Assembly (NCBI GenBank): GCA_902825945.1
Contig: CADECY010000093.1
Coordinates: 1 to 37,760 of the forward strand
Origin: an uncultured Acidobacteriota bacterium
Lineage (GTDB): Bacteria > Acidobacteriota > Terriglobia > Bryobacterales > Bryobacteraceae
Length of the DNA: 37,760 nucleotides
Direction of reading: 5' to 3'
Position 1 is the first letter of the stretch. The number at the start of each line of letters is the position of its first letter. The notes beneath the pieces are model-generated. The model had not been told where the DNA came from. It did not search any database and was given only the letters and a program-made list of their open reading frames with translations. Positions 7,999 through 17,109 of this stretch are shown here, one piece after another. The position numbers were made by a program, and so were the translations under genes.

Positions 7999-10900
7999 TC
8001 ACTGGATCAGTGACTGGATCCGGCTCACCGCCACCGTTGCCCCGCCTCCATCGCGATAGGTCACGCGATAGTAGAGCGCGCGATTGGCCGAGCCCGGCAG
8101 GTTCACCGAGCATGCCGTCGCGCAGCCAGCGGTCAGCGTCGATCCGAGCGCGGAGGTCGCGCCATAGTCGACCAGCGCGTCGGCTATGCCGCGCCCGGGC
8201 GGCGGTGTCAGCTTCAGCGCCGTGGTCACGGCCGAGCCGCCGGTGGAGAGCGTGGTCACCATGCCCACGCGCCGGCCCAGTCCGCCGAGCGGACCGCAGG
8301 TGATCCGCCAATAGTAGTTGGTCCCCGCCGTCAGCCCGGCCGAGACGGTCGAAAACGAGCGGCCCACCAGCGCCAGTCCTGGATCAGCGCCGTCATCCCA
8401 GGAAGAGAACGGGGACGAAGCCACGCGGAGCCGGCAGGAGTCCGGACTGATTGTCGAGCCGATGAAGCGGATCTGGGTGTCGCCCGGGATCACACGCACA
8501 TCGATCCGGTCGCGCGGCGCGAATGGCCAGTGCGGATTGTCGCCATACAGGTTTTGGTATCGAACGTTGCCGTTGATCCATTCCCAGGCCGACCAGCCGG
8601 TGCCCGGGGGAGCGGTCACGCCGTCGGCCAACCAGGAGGACGCGGCGCGGTTCAACTGCGCGTAGCCCGACTGCAGGTCGGTATCGTTGGTGAAGCCATT
8701 GATCGTCTGGAACACCGGCAGATGGGCCTGCTTCATGCTCAGGTACGAGCTGAAGGTGAACTGCTGTCCGGGAAGAAGCACCTGCGACGGACAGCCGCCG
8801 GGCTGCGGAACACCTTCCGGAAAGCAAGGCGTCAGCGGCTCGCGGTAGGACCCGACGAGGAACGGATTGTAGTCGCGATGCTTTAACCGGTTGAGCAGTC
8901 CCTTCATCATCGCCGTGCGTGCGGGCCGCACCTGGCGGAATCCGAGATATTCGGCGTGTCCGATCGCGGTGAACAGGTACGCCACCATCCACGGACCTTG
9001 CGCAGTGAAGGCCTTCTGCGGATCCACCTCGCCGCCAACCAAATATGCCTGCGGCACTTCCTGCGAATACGTCAGCCGCAGATCGCTTTCCATCGCCTTG
9101 TAGCGGCCGAAGCACCAGGGGCTGTAATCCCAGAGGTTGTTCACCGGCTCCGGACACGGTTGATGGAAATAGCCATCGGTCACCTGGAACTTGCCCTCGT
9201 CGATCGCGATGTTGCGATTCAGCTTGGAGACGAAGTATTCCTTGACGGGAGACCCGTCTGCGCCCACCCAGGCGGCCTGCGCGAGGTCGCGAAACGCCCA
9301 GGCACGGCCGCGAATGCCGTCGCGCCAGGCGAGATAGCCCCAGTCACGGTGGCGCTGATGCGCGCGATCGTTGGTATTGGTGAGCGTGAACTCCGGAAAC
9401 TCCGAGCCGTTGGCGACCACGTGCGAACCGAGGTAGAGCACCTCCTGCTCATAGAAATAGTCACCGGTCATCAGATACGGAAGGAATGACAATGACGGCA
9501 TGTGACTGACGGTTCCGCTGTTGAACTCGAATCCGTTGTTGCTGACGTAACCGACCGGCATGTAGCGGTCGGCGGCCTGCGTGTTGATCTGGTTACCGGT
9601 GACTGCTGTCGGCCGCGCGTCGATCGAGACCGGAAACCCGAAGGCGTCCACCGAACGGTTGGCCGGCACGCAGCTCTTGTCGTTCGGATCGGCCGCGTAC
9701 TCCCCGTTGTCACAGAATTTGAGCCCGGTCGCGCCCTCGCGATAGTGGTACGCCAACATTCCCGAGCAAGCGCCGAGAGAGAGCGCGATCTCGTTCATGC
9801 GATGCGCATTGGCAAGCGTGCTCGACCACGAGTAGATGGCCGTTCCCATCCAGCGTGGAAACAAGCCGATATCGGGACGCCCGCCGACATCGGGCACTTG
9901 CCGGTTGATCGGCCCCTTGACACGCTTCCATGTCCCGGTGAGTGTCTCGTAGTCGTCGGGCGCACACTTGTCGCTCACCTCCCAGGCCGGTTCGAGCACC
10001 GACGATGTCGACGTGTTGTTGAACAGCTCGTTGGCAATCGCGTTGGATGACAGCGTCACTCGCGGATCGTGCGGAATCACGCCCGCGTACTTCTTGTACT
10101 TGTGGTTGTAGTCGTAGCGGACCTCACCCGGAGCGGCGCCGTCCCAATACATGCGGTCGTTCTCGTTCCACACCGGAAAGCGAAGCCGGGTTCGCGCGGC
10201 GAACTTGATGCCCGGCTTGGTGTAGACCACGGGACCGGCGGACGATCCGGTGCGCAGTTCGACGTCGATGTATTGATCCTGCATCCGGTCGGTCCAGTAG
10301 TTGTTCAGGATGTAGACGATTCCCACTCCGCTCCATCCGGAGTAGAAGGTGACCACGGCCTCTGGATGGATCGACTGAAACCGCGGCGCGGGCGCATCCA
10401 CCCAGCGGTCCGTGTTCTGGTCGATCCGGTTGATCATGGTGCCGGCAAACCAGGTGTAGCTGCCCGTGCCGAACCCGACTCCGGTGCCGCGATAAGTACG
10501 CCCACCGATGGCGCCCGCGCAACCCCAGGAGCCAGTACCCACCGTCAGCACATTACCGGACTTGTTGCACACGCGGATCATTTCCGAACCCACCTGAAAC
10601 ACTTCGGGCGCGTCGATCCCGGACGCGTCGGTCACCGGAACCGCCAGTGCGTAGGCATCGATGGTGGCCGTCAGACGGAGATCACCGGGGAGCCGGACCA
10701 TGTTGCCGTGAATGCCCACCGAATGCGCCGCCGGGGTGGTGCCGTTCTGGCCGCGGCCCGCCACGTTCTGACAAGACGAAGACGTCCCGTTGGTGGTGCC
10801 CACGTAGAGCGTTGTCCCCGAGATGTAGCAAATCGAGATGTTTTCGCCATCCACTTCAACAAGGAAGGGCCGCGTGAGACCGGTCAAGGCCGAGACGTCT

Positions 10901-11547
10901 TCCACGCCGAGCGAGGTCCAGTCGGATCCGACGAGCGTGGTGAGACGAGCGACGCGCTTTTCCTTGAAACCGAAGTCTCGCGAGCGCGCCGGAGTTTCGT
11001 CGGCCAAGACCACTTGCGTGGCCGCGGGACCGCGCATCCGGTATCGCCATTGTCCGGCGGCGAGAACGGCTCGTGGATCGAAACCGCGTTGCGTGGTCGG
11101 CCCTTGCGGATTGGCCGTGACGCGGATCTCTCCTCCCCACGCTCCGCCGTTGAAGCCAAGCATGCCCGCCTGGTCGAGCCCAGCCGCGTCGCAGGCGGCA
11201 CGATTACCGCTCGAGCACGGATCGGCGTTGTTCCGGAAGTCCACCGTGAGCGTGCCGTTGGCAGGCACCGTGGCGCGGAAGCTGATATCGGCGCGCTTGA
11301 CCGAGCCCGCCGGACACAGCGCGGAAGCGGGCCAGCGATTGACATTGTCCGCCTGCCAGATGGCGATCCCGGTGCCTCCGGTGAACGGCTGCGGGAAGTC
11401 GCAGATTTCGTCCTCGGCGAACGCCCAGGCGATCGTGAATGGACGATTGGTTTGCGCCGACCCCGTGCGATCGGTGATGCGCACCGCGTTGTCGAGACCC
11501 CAGGCGGCTGGAGCCAGAAGCGAGAACCAGACGATGAGTTTGGTCAT
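7999..11547 (-). CDS. Very large secreted protein with YetA/PcRGLX-like N-terminal region and FN3-like C-terminus
   Basis: The 1182-residue product begins with a signal peptide (MTKLIVWFSLLAPAAWG). The start chosen is ATG 11547, eight bases after GGGAG; a TTG at 11553 is too close to that site. Residues about 20-120 resemble the N-terminal beta domain of YetA/PcRGLX-type exo-rhamnogalacturonan lyases (an exchangeable WPDGSVK-like turn, here CPAGSVKRADISF). The middle has helical repeats such as GYLAWRDGIRGRAWAFRDLAQAA, which suggest an alpha/alpha toroid as in polysaccharide lyases and hydrolases. The last 200 residues contain two FN3-like modules (GLTAGTNYYWRI). It is clearly paralogous to the 961-aa lipoprotein at 17110-19995. 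Polysaccharide binding or cleavage outside the cytoplasm is inferred; no catalytic residues are identified. Confidence 0.85.
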   Translation of the reverse strand: MTKLIVWFSLLAPAAWGLDNAVRITDRTGSAQTNRPFTIAWAFAEDEICDFPQPFTGGTGIAIWQADNVNRWPASALCPAGSVKRADISFRATVPANGTLTVDFRNNADPCSSGNRAACDAAGLDQAGMLGFNGGAWGGEIRVTANPQGPTTQRGFDPRAVLAAGQWRYRMRGPAATQVVLADETPARSRDFGFKEKRVARLTTLVGSDWTSLGVEDVSALTGLTRPFLVEVDGENISICYISGTTLYVGTTNGTSSSCQNVAGRGQNGTTPAAHSVGIHGNMVRLPGDLRLTATIDAYALAVPVTDASGIDAPEVFQVGSEMIRVCNKSGNVLTVGTGSWGCAGAIGGRTYRGTGVGFGTGSYTWFAGTMINRIDQNTDRWVDAPAPRFQSIHPEAVVTFYSGWSGVGIVYILNNYWTDRMQDQYIDVELRTGSSAGPVVYTKPGIKFAARTRLRFPVWNENDRMYWDGAAPGEVRYDYNHKYKKYAGVIPHDPRVTLSSNAIANELFNNTSTSSVLEPAWEVSDKCAPDDYETLTGTWKRVKGPINRQVPDVGGRPDIGLFPRWMGTAIYSWSSTLANAHRMNEIALSLGACSGMLAYHYREGATGLKFCDNGEYAADPNDKSCVPANRSVDAFGFPVSIDARPTAVTGNQINTQAADRYMPVGYVSNNGFEFNSGTVSHMPSLSFLPYLMTGDYFYEQEVLYLGSHVVANGSEFPEFTLTNTNDRAHQRHRDWGYLAWRDGIRGRAWAFRDLAQAAWVGADGSPVKEYFVSKLNRNIAIDEGKFQVTDGYFHQPCPEPVNNLWDYSPWCFGRYKAMESDLRLTYSQEVPQAYLVGGEVDPQKAFTAQGPWMVAYLFTAIGHAEYLGFRQVRPARTAMMKGLLNRLKHRDYNPFLVGSYREPLTPCFPEGVPQPGGCPSQVLLPGQQFTFSSYLSMKQAHLPVFQTINGFTNDTDLQSGYAQLNRAASSWLADGVTAPPGTGWSAWEWINGNVRYQNLYGDNPHWPFAPRDRIDVRVIPGDTQIRFIGSTISPDSCRLRVASSPFSSWDDGADPGLALVGRSFSTVSAGLTAGTNYYWRITCGPLGGLGRRVGMVTTLSTGGSAVTTALKLTPPPGRGIADALVDYGATSALGSTLTAGCATACSVNLPGSANRALYYRVTYRDGGGATVAVSRIQSLIQ

Positions 11548-11549
11548 GA

Positions 11550-12494
11550 TCAACGCTCCCAGACCTGCATCGGCGGCATTTGGAAACCAGTCGCGTTAAT
11601 GGTGCCGCAACTGGCCGGCAGCGTGAGTCCGGCGCCGTTGCCAGTGGCGCGATTGGACGCGGCGCCGAAGCGCGGCGTGCTGCCGTTGATGATCCCGGCG
11701 AACTGTCCATGCACGTCTCGCGCATAGATGGTCAACGTGGAGCTGTCGCTGCCGATCGCGATGAAATAGATGCCGGGATCGAGCGTCACCGCGCTCATCA
11801 GCGGAATCCACTTGGCACCGGTCGAGTTGATGTCGGGCGTGCCGCCACCGGTGGCCCGGCCCCACGCCAACAGATTGGCGCAGGCCGAATCGTACAGACC
11901 GGCCACGACCGCGCATGTTCCGCCGGCACAGGATGTTCCGCTCGCGGTGGCGACATTGATGCCCACCTTTCCGAACGTAGCCCGGAACGGGAGCACCACC
12001 TGCCACACACGCACGTCGCGATCGGTCACGCTCGGAGTGATGAACGCGCTGCCGCCATCGAAGGGCGACCAGTAACCCACTCCCGCCGTCGTGATCAGCG
12101 TGGGGGACGAGCCTCCGCCTCCGCCACCGGCTGCCGCGTTGCCGGTCTGGCTGAGCATCTGCATTTCGGCGCCGTCGTACATGACGGCCACCAGTTGCCC
12201 GGCCTTGATGTCGTTGTCGGCAAGCGCCTGGTCACGATTCTTACGAATCGCCTTGGCGCCGAGCCCATTGAAGTTGATGGTGGCGTCACCGGAGTTCGCC
12301 GTGTTGGCGCGAAAGTGATAGGTCGCGCCGGCCACGTAGCCGGTGATCGCGGGAGAGATCGAACAGACGTAGGCATCGGTGGACCCCGAGTCCGCGCAGA
12401 AGTTGACCGGACCTTCGATCGTTCTGCCGCCGTTCACGTAGGTCTGCGCCGCGAGCGCGGCCGCGAGACCGAATGAGACAATCGCCTTTTTCAT
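11550..12494 (-). CDS. Secreted protein with phage tail-fibre-like module
   Basis: The 314-residue product starts at ATG 12494 (MKKAIVSFGLAAALAAQ, a signal peptide) with GAGGAG upstream. The open frame extends much further upstream, but that part lies opposite the real frame of the neighbouring gene. Residues about 40-120 contain NTANSGDATINFNGLGAKAI, then a segment reading DIKAGQLVAVMYDGAEMQML. This is a repeat found in many phage and prophage tail-fibre or baseplate-associated proteins. A glycine-rich linker (GGGGGGSS) leads to a beta-rich C-terminal domain of about 180 residues with paired cysteines. It sits two bases after the preceding stop and three bases before the next start, so the three genes form an operon. 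Function unknown; an extracellular fibre or adhesin is a reasonable guess. Confidence 0.85.
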   Translation of the reverse strand: MKKAIVSFGLAAALAAQTYVNGGRTIEGPVNFCADSGSTDAYVCSISPAITGYVAGATYHFRANTANSGDATINFNGLGAKAIRKNRDQALADNDIKAGQLVAVMYDGAEMQMLSQTGNAAAGGGGGGSSPTLITTAGVGYWSPFDGGSAFITPSVTDRDVRVWQVVLPFRATFGKVGINVATASGTSCAGGTCAVVAGLYDSACANLLAWGRATGGGTPDINSTGAKWIPLMSAVTLDPGIYFIAIGSDSSTLTIYARDVHGQFAGIINGSTPRFGAASNRATGNGAGLTLPASCGTINATGFQMPPMQVWER

Positions 12495-12496
12495 GA

Positions 12497-14074
12497 CTAG
12501 AAACTCCTCACGATGGTGGCGCGGAAGGCCTGATTGGCCGGATCCACGCTGCCGGTGGTGATCTTGCACAGACGCACGGTGACCGTGTTCTGCGAGCTGA
12601 CGAACATGGTTCCGCTCAAGCCCGTGTCGAGGGTGTGGGGCCAGCCGGCCGCCACGGCATCGCCGGTGGCCGCGCCGGGCACGTTGAGCGAGAGCTCCGA
12701 GCAGGCACTCTGCGCGATGGTGGTGAAGTCGAGCGACGTGGTTGCCGACAAAAACGTCGGCACGGTCGCCGTGTCGACGCCCACTTTTTTGACGCTCGCG
12801 CCGGTTTGGGTGATCACGATTCCGAAGTCGGATTCGATCGTGTCTCCGCCGCCTCCGGCGCCGCACGCCGCGCCCGCGCTCACGATGTTTCCATTGGCGT
12901 CGAACTTGGCGCAGTCGTTGGCCGCGGGCGTGCCCGTGCCCGACATCTGCACCTTGGCGCCATTGCCTTGCCGTCCGGTGGCCGCGATCTGCGACGGGGC
13001 GAGCGAACCGCCGAACAGCGACAGATCGAGGTTCGACGAGACCACGTCGATGTCCACTTCGCGGTTGGTGGCGTCGTTCGAGACCGAAACGCGTGAGGAC
13101 GCCGCGTTGATGCTCTTGAATTGCAGGTCCACGCCCGATTTTTGGTGGAACACGCCCACCCCGCCCACGCCCGCGTTGGAAGCCGTGTTGGCCTCGCCGC
13201 CTCCCGCGCTGCCGCACGGCGCGCCGGCGCTGGTCAGATTGCCGCTCGCATCGAACTTGGCGCAGTCGTTGGCCGCGGGCGTTCCGGTGCCGAACGTTTG
13301 GAGCTTGGCCCCGTTGCCCTGCTTGGAGGCCGCCGTGATCTGGGCGGCCGAAAGCGAACCGCCGATTCCCGCCAGATCGAAGTTCGCCGGAACGACGTCG
13401 ATATCGATCTCGCGATTCACCGTATCGTTGGTGACCGAGACCCGGTTGGAGCCCGAGTTCAGATTTTTGAACTGCAGGTCGATTCCGAACTTTTGATGGA
13501 ACGGGCCGATGCCCGCCGTGCCCACGTTGGACGCGGTGTTGGACTCGCCCGATCCTCCACCACCGCCACCACCGCCCGATCCGCCGGTGCCGTTGACGAC
13601 ACAACGGCCGCTCTGCGGAGAGCTGAAGGTGACGGCAACCGAGCTGGAGTCGATCACGGTGACCGTGTTGGCCTCGATTGCCTTGCTCGCACCGTCATAG
13701 CACTGCACGATGACGTTGGTGGTCGCCAGCGCATGATTCACCGTCACGGCGGTGGCCGTGGTGAACGATTGCGACACGTTCGGCGTACCCGCGCCGGAAC
13801 CACCGCCCGCGCCGCCGGCCTGCTGCGACCAGGTGTTGGCCGAGACGCATCCGTAAAGATTGCCGCCGGCCGGCGCGTCCGACTTGAAGTACATGTCGCC
13901 GGTCGTGCAGGTTGCGGGCAACGCCGTGCCCGTTTTCATCGGCTTGGTCATGGACGCAGCCGAGAAGTCGACGCTCTTGGCCTGCGTTCGCAGATCAATC
14001 GCCGTTTGAGCGGCGGCCGTCGACGCGGCCAACGCGCTCAGGAGGCAGAGAGAGAAGCCTCTTGGTAGCTTCAC
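12497..14074 (-). CDS. Secreted modular protein with two 117-residue tail-fibre-like repeats
   Basis: The start is taken as GTG 14074, seven bases after AGGAGA and at the head of a clear signal peptide (KLPRGFSLCLLSALAASTAAAQ), giving 525 residues. Longer starts add a charged, non-protein-like leader. Residues 48-85 (GTALPATCTTGDMYFKSD, then NLYGCVSANTW) form a short Cys-containing module. A beta domain follows at 100-162, then a Gly/Ser hinge at 163-175. Next come two tandem repeats of 117 residues, from Glu177 (ESNTASN) and Glu294 (EANTASN), each with FHQKxGxDLQFK and ending GTGTPAANDCAKFD. Such repeats are typical of phage tail-fibre shafts, but no other phage gene is near. First gene of the three-gene secretory operon. 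Confidence 0.85.
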   Translation of the reverse strand: MKLPRGFSLCLLSALAASTAAAQTAIDLRTQAKSVDFSAASMTKPMKTGTALPATCTTGDMYFKSDAPAGGNLYGCVSANTWSQQAGGAGGGSGAGTPNVSQSFTTATAVTVNHALATTNVIVQCYDGASKAIEANTVTVIDSSSVAVTFSSPQSGRCVVNGTGGSGGGGGGGGSGESNTASNVGTAGIGPFHQKFGIDLQFKNLNSGSNRVSVTNDTVNREIDIDVVPANFDLAGIGGSLSAAQITAASKQGNGAKLQTFGTGTPAANDCAKFDASGNLTSAGAPCGSAGGGEANTASNAGVGGVGVFHQKSGVDLQFKSINAASSRVSVSNDATNREVDIDVVSSNLDLSLFGGSLAPSQIAATGRQGNGAKVQMSGTGTPAANDCAKFDANGNIVSAGAACGAGGGGDTIESDFGIVITQTGASVKKVGVDTATVPTFLSATTSLDFTTIAQSACSELSLNVPGAATGDAVAAGWPHTLDTGLSGTMFVSSQNTVTVRLCKITTGSVDPANQAFRATIVRSF

Positions 14075-14316
14075 GAAGTATCTCCTGAGAGAACTCGCGA
14101 CGCCGCGACGGGAACCGTGCCCGCCGAGCGGGGCGAGTCCCGATTCCGGGCGGAACACTTCCACCCGCGCTCATGGTTTGCGCGCGTCAATCACGTTTTG
14201 CCGATTTAGCCGCACCCCGGAGACCCGGCGGCGGCCGGCAAGTTCCGCCTTCGCAAGTAGTTAGCAGAAATCGCGAATTTTCATGCCTGGCGTGTGACTG
14301 CGATAAACCGCCTCGA

Positions 14317-14357
14317 GCCAGGAGTACGTTTCCTGGCCCGGTACTATGTGGCCGGGC
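14317..14357 (-). terminator. Tandem hairpins after the O-ligase gene
   Basis: Reading leftward, a GCCCGG/CCGGGC stem (14352-14357 with 14336-14341) directly abuts the O-ligase stop codon. It shares bases with a second stem GCCAGGA (14317-14323) / TCCTGGC (14331-14337) with a seven-base loop. No strong T-run follows. They probably end or attenuate the polysaccharide operon ahead of the tail-fibre operon. The rest of the gap to 14075 must hold that operon's promoter, but I see no convincing box. Confidence 0.4.
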
Positions 14358-15824
14358 TCAGCTTTCTTTCTTGGCCAGGCGGGATGAAGTGAACGGGCGC
14401 CGCCAGCCTTTCGGGATGGGGCCGGTCACTTCCGGATCGGCGTCGCGCAGGGTGCGGGCCGGACCGACCATCGCAGGAGCCGGCTGCCAGGTTCCGACCG
14501 GAGACGGCATCGGGCGCGGGGCCTGTTCGGTGCCGGCCGCGCCCGCCGAGGCATGGGCGGCACGCTCGGCGGCCGCTGGCAGCAGTTCGTTCTTTTCGAC
14601 GATCCACCAGCAGCCACAGCACATGATCAGGTAGTAATAGAAGTCGTATTCGGTGCGCGAAGCGAACACGCTGCAGAAGGCGAAGGCGATGAGCGACATC
14701 TGCAGCATGATCGGATAGTTCTCCTTGCCCTCTCCTGGAAACAGTTTCGTCATCCGCCGGGCGGACTTTCCGAGCCACCAGATTCCCCCGAAGATCTGTG
14801 CGCACAGAATGAGGAGAGCGGGAGTGCCCGAGTCCACCAACATCTGCAGATAGTTGTTGTGCACCACGTGCCGGCGCATGTTGGCGTGGCCGAGGTAGAT
14901 GCCGCTGATGCGCACCCAGTTGTGGGTTCCAAAACCGACACCGAATACCGGATAATCCTTCCACATCCGCACCGCTGCCTTGGCGTACTCGATACGAGAC
15001 GCCGCCGAGCCTTCCTCTTCCGGATTTTCGAGCGTCCGCATGCGCTTCTTGAAACTATCCTGCACCAGATAGAGGGCCGGGAAGCTCAGCATCACGATGA
15101 CGGCAAGAGTGACCAGCTTGTACTTGGAACGCGCGGCGATCACCAGGTAGACGAGACCGAGTGTCAGCGCCGCCGCGCGCGAATGGCTCATCACGATCGC
15201 CACGATCGAAAAGAAGCATCCGGCGAGCAGGACCGTCTTGGCCCACTGCTGCTCGACGATTCCACGTGCATACCAGGCCATTGGCAAGGCCATCACGAGC
15301 GCCATGGCGAGTGTGTTATTGTCCGACATGAAACCGCCGTAGCCCACGTCGATGCGGATGCCGCCCATGCGCAATCCGAACAACCCGTACTTGAATCCCA
15401 CGAACATCAGGCAACCCACCATCAACAGCATGAGCCGGTGAAAGTCGATCATCTTCTGGATGAAGAGCGGAATCATCAGGCACATCAACAAAATCCTGGT
15501 AAACCGCAAGTATGGATCCCAGGCAAGTTGCGGATACGGCGCCATGAAGTTGGAGAGCAGGATCGGAACCTGCAGCAACAATAACAGCAGCACGAACGGA
15601 TTTCTCAACCAGTGGATGTAGTTGGGAACATAACGCCACACCCCGAGCAGCGTGATGATCGCGATCGTGACCGAGTGCGGGTACATGCCTTCGGCCCAGG
15701 CGAGCGCGTCCGGCCGCATCAGCGAATACCAGACATAGCCGTATAGTCCGATCAACGGGTTCACTAGTCCGACCGCGCACACGACGAGCACGACCAGATT
15801 GAGCAACAACTGGCGGATGGCCAT
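14358..15824 (-). CDS. O-antigen ligase/polymerase-like membrane protein, exosortase-A-associated type
   Basis: The 488-residue protein has about 11 membrane segments. The start NPLIGLYGYVWYSLMRPDALAWAEGMYPHSVTI (read in two parts) matches the conserved N-terminus of the 'putative O-glycosylation ligase, exosortase A-associated' family. The long periplasmic loop has SHSRAAALTLG and GVGFGTHNWV followed by HNNYLQMLVDSG, the Wzy_C signature of O-antigen ligases and polymerases. The last 80 residues form a Pro/Ala-rich cytoplasmic tail. It is the last gene of the operon starting with the amidotransferase, 24 bases after the glycosyltransferase. It may polymerise the polymer or attach it to exported proteins; which one cannot be told from sequence. 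Confidence 0.85.
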   Translation of the reverse strand: MAIRQLLLNLVVLVVCAVGLVNPLIGLYGYVWYSLMRPDALAWAEGMYPHSVTIAIITLLGVWRYVPNYIHWLRNPFVLLLLLLQVPILLSNFMAPYPQLAWDPYLRFTRILLMCLMIPLFIQKMIDFHRLMLLMVGCLMFVGFKYGLFGLRMGGIRIDVGYGGFMSDNNTLAMALVMALPMAWYARGIVEQQWAKTVLLAGCFFSIVAIVMSHSRAAALTLGLVYLVIAARSKYKLVTLAVIVMLSFPALYLVQDSFKKRMRTLENPEEEGSAASRIEYAKAAVRMWKDYPVFGVGFGTHNWVRISGIYLGHANMRRHVVHNNYLQMLVDSGTPALLILCAQIFGGIWWLGKSARRMTKLFPGEGKENYPIMLQMSLIAFAFCSVFASRTEYDFYYYLIMCCGCWWIVEKNELLPAAAERAAHASAGAAGTEQAPRPMPSPVGTWQPAPAMVGPARTLRDADPEVTGPIPKGWRRPFTSSRLAKKES

Positions 15825-15848
15825 GCCCTATCGTAACAAGCCCGGCTG

Positions 15849-17105
15849 TCAGGCCGGAATGCCGCTGGTACGGACCGGTTCCGGTACCACAGGACTTCCG
15901 GACCCCGAGATCAGACCCGCCAGCAGCGCGCATTGGCGTTCGCCGTCGAAAGCCTGCCAAAAAGAGGCATTGGCGCGGCTCGGACGCCGGCCCGAGCCGA
16001 GAAAGCCGAGTACTCCCTGGTCGATCCGCTCCGGACTATCGGCCGGGTACAGGCACAGATGATCGATCCCGCTGGATGAAAGAATCCGCTCGAGGGGCGA
16101 TCCGGGGCTGGTGAAGGAGAGCATCGGGCGGTCGCAACGCGCATAGTCGAACAGCTTGGCGGGCACCTGCACGCTATGGCCGCGTTCGTTCATGTCGAGC
16201 ATCAACAGAATGTCGCAGGAAGCCATTCGCTGATTGGCTTCGTTTTGCGGAATGCCTTTGCCCGTGCACTCCACCATCCCCGCGGGCATCCGGGCGAGCA
16301 TATCCGCGAATCGCGCCTTCGCATCAGGCTCCACGGGACCCACCAGTTCCAGGCGCAGCGACGCCGGATCGAGTTTTCCAGCGGCGATCAACCGTTCGAG
16401 CGATTCGAGAAACAGGCGCGGATGCCGCCCGCCGTAGAGTGTTCCGGTATGTGAGATCACCAGCGGGCCCCCAGCTCGCGCGGGTTGGGTGGGAAACGGA
16501 TGGCCAGGATCGAAGCCATTCCAGATGACGTGGATCTTTCCCGCCGCTTCCGGATAAACATCCCGCCAGTAAGCCGCCGCGCCGTCGGTGTTGGCGACGA
16601 TCACATCCGCCGATTCGAAGATCGCGCGCTCGAAGCGGCCGTCGTAGTCGAAAAACCACTTGCGGGTGCGGAACGGATTGGTGGCGAACGGATCGCGGAA
16701 ATCGGCCACCCAGCGGATACCGTGCTTGCGCTTGAGCCACAAACCCACCGCGTGGGTGGCAACCGGAGGAAAGGTCGAAAGGATCGTATCTACCTCGCCG
16801 CGCTCCATCATCTTCTCGGCTGCGGCCACCGCGTGTGGAACCCACGGCAGTTCGTCTTTGTAGGGCAGAAGAAAGCGTTCGGTCCAACGCAACAGTTCCG
16901 CTCGCGCGCGAGCGCCCAGGGACGGATTGGAGACGGGCACGCGCGTCACTCGTTCGGCGGCGGCCAGATCGGGCTTGGCCGAAACCACGCGCGCCGCGAT
17001 GCCATGCCGCGGAAGATACTTGAAAAACCGCGCCGGGCGTAGCGCGCCGGTGATATTTTCCGGCGGAAACGCGTGAGCGACAATCAGAACCGACGGTTGA
17101 CCCAT
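15849..17105 (-). CDS. Glycosyltransferase, GT4 (WbuB-like)
   Basis: The 418-residue protein starts at ATG 17105 (MGQPSVLIVAHAFPP) with AGAGGAAG just upstream; a longer open frame adds 24 residues that lie inside the preceding gene. It has the GT-B features PENITGALRPARFFKYL (acceptor loop) and WVADFRDPFATNPF, common in GT4 enzymes of capsule loci. The C-terminal QVPAKLFDYARCDRPML replaces the classical E-x7-E with the K-x-F-x-Y form seen in the WbuB-like subgroup. It lies four bases after the lipoprotein gene, so the two are co-translated in one operon. The sugar donor is unknown. Confidence 0.86.
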   Translation of the reverse strand: MGQPSVLIVAHAFPPENITGALRPARFFKYLPRHGIAARVVSAKPDLAAAERVTRVPVSNPSLGARARAELLRWTERFLLPYKDELPWVPHAVAAAEKMMERGEVDTILSTFPPVATHAVGLWLKRKHGIRWVADFRDPFATNPFRTRKWFFDYDGRFERAIFESADVIVANTDGAAAYWRDVYPEAAGKIHVIWNGFDPGHPFPTQPARAGGPLVISHTGTLYGGRHPRLFLESLERLIAAGKLDPASLRLELVGPVEPDAKARFADMLARMPAGMVECTGKGIPQNEANQRMASCDILLMLDMNERGHSVQVPAKLFDYARCDRPMLSFTSPGSPLERILSSSGIDHLCLYPADSPERIDQGVLGFLGSGRRPSRANASFWQAFDGERQCALLAGLISGSGSPVVPEPVRTSGIPA

Positions 17106-17109
17106 CCGC

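Noticed and set aside
11548..11553. TTG start for the 1182-aa protein
   Set aside because: Only two bases from GGGAG; ATG 11547 has normal spacing and starts the signal peptide.
12495..13604. Upstream extension of the 314-aa protein frame as one 684-aa ORF
   Set aside because: The extension is Arg-rich, runs opposite the codon pattern of the real 525-aa gene, and the signal peptide with a ribosome binding site begins at 12494.
11550..14074. Prophage
   Set aside because: Tail-fibre-like modules occur, but proteins have Sec signal peptides and no other phage genes or integrase are near.
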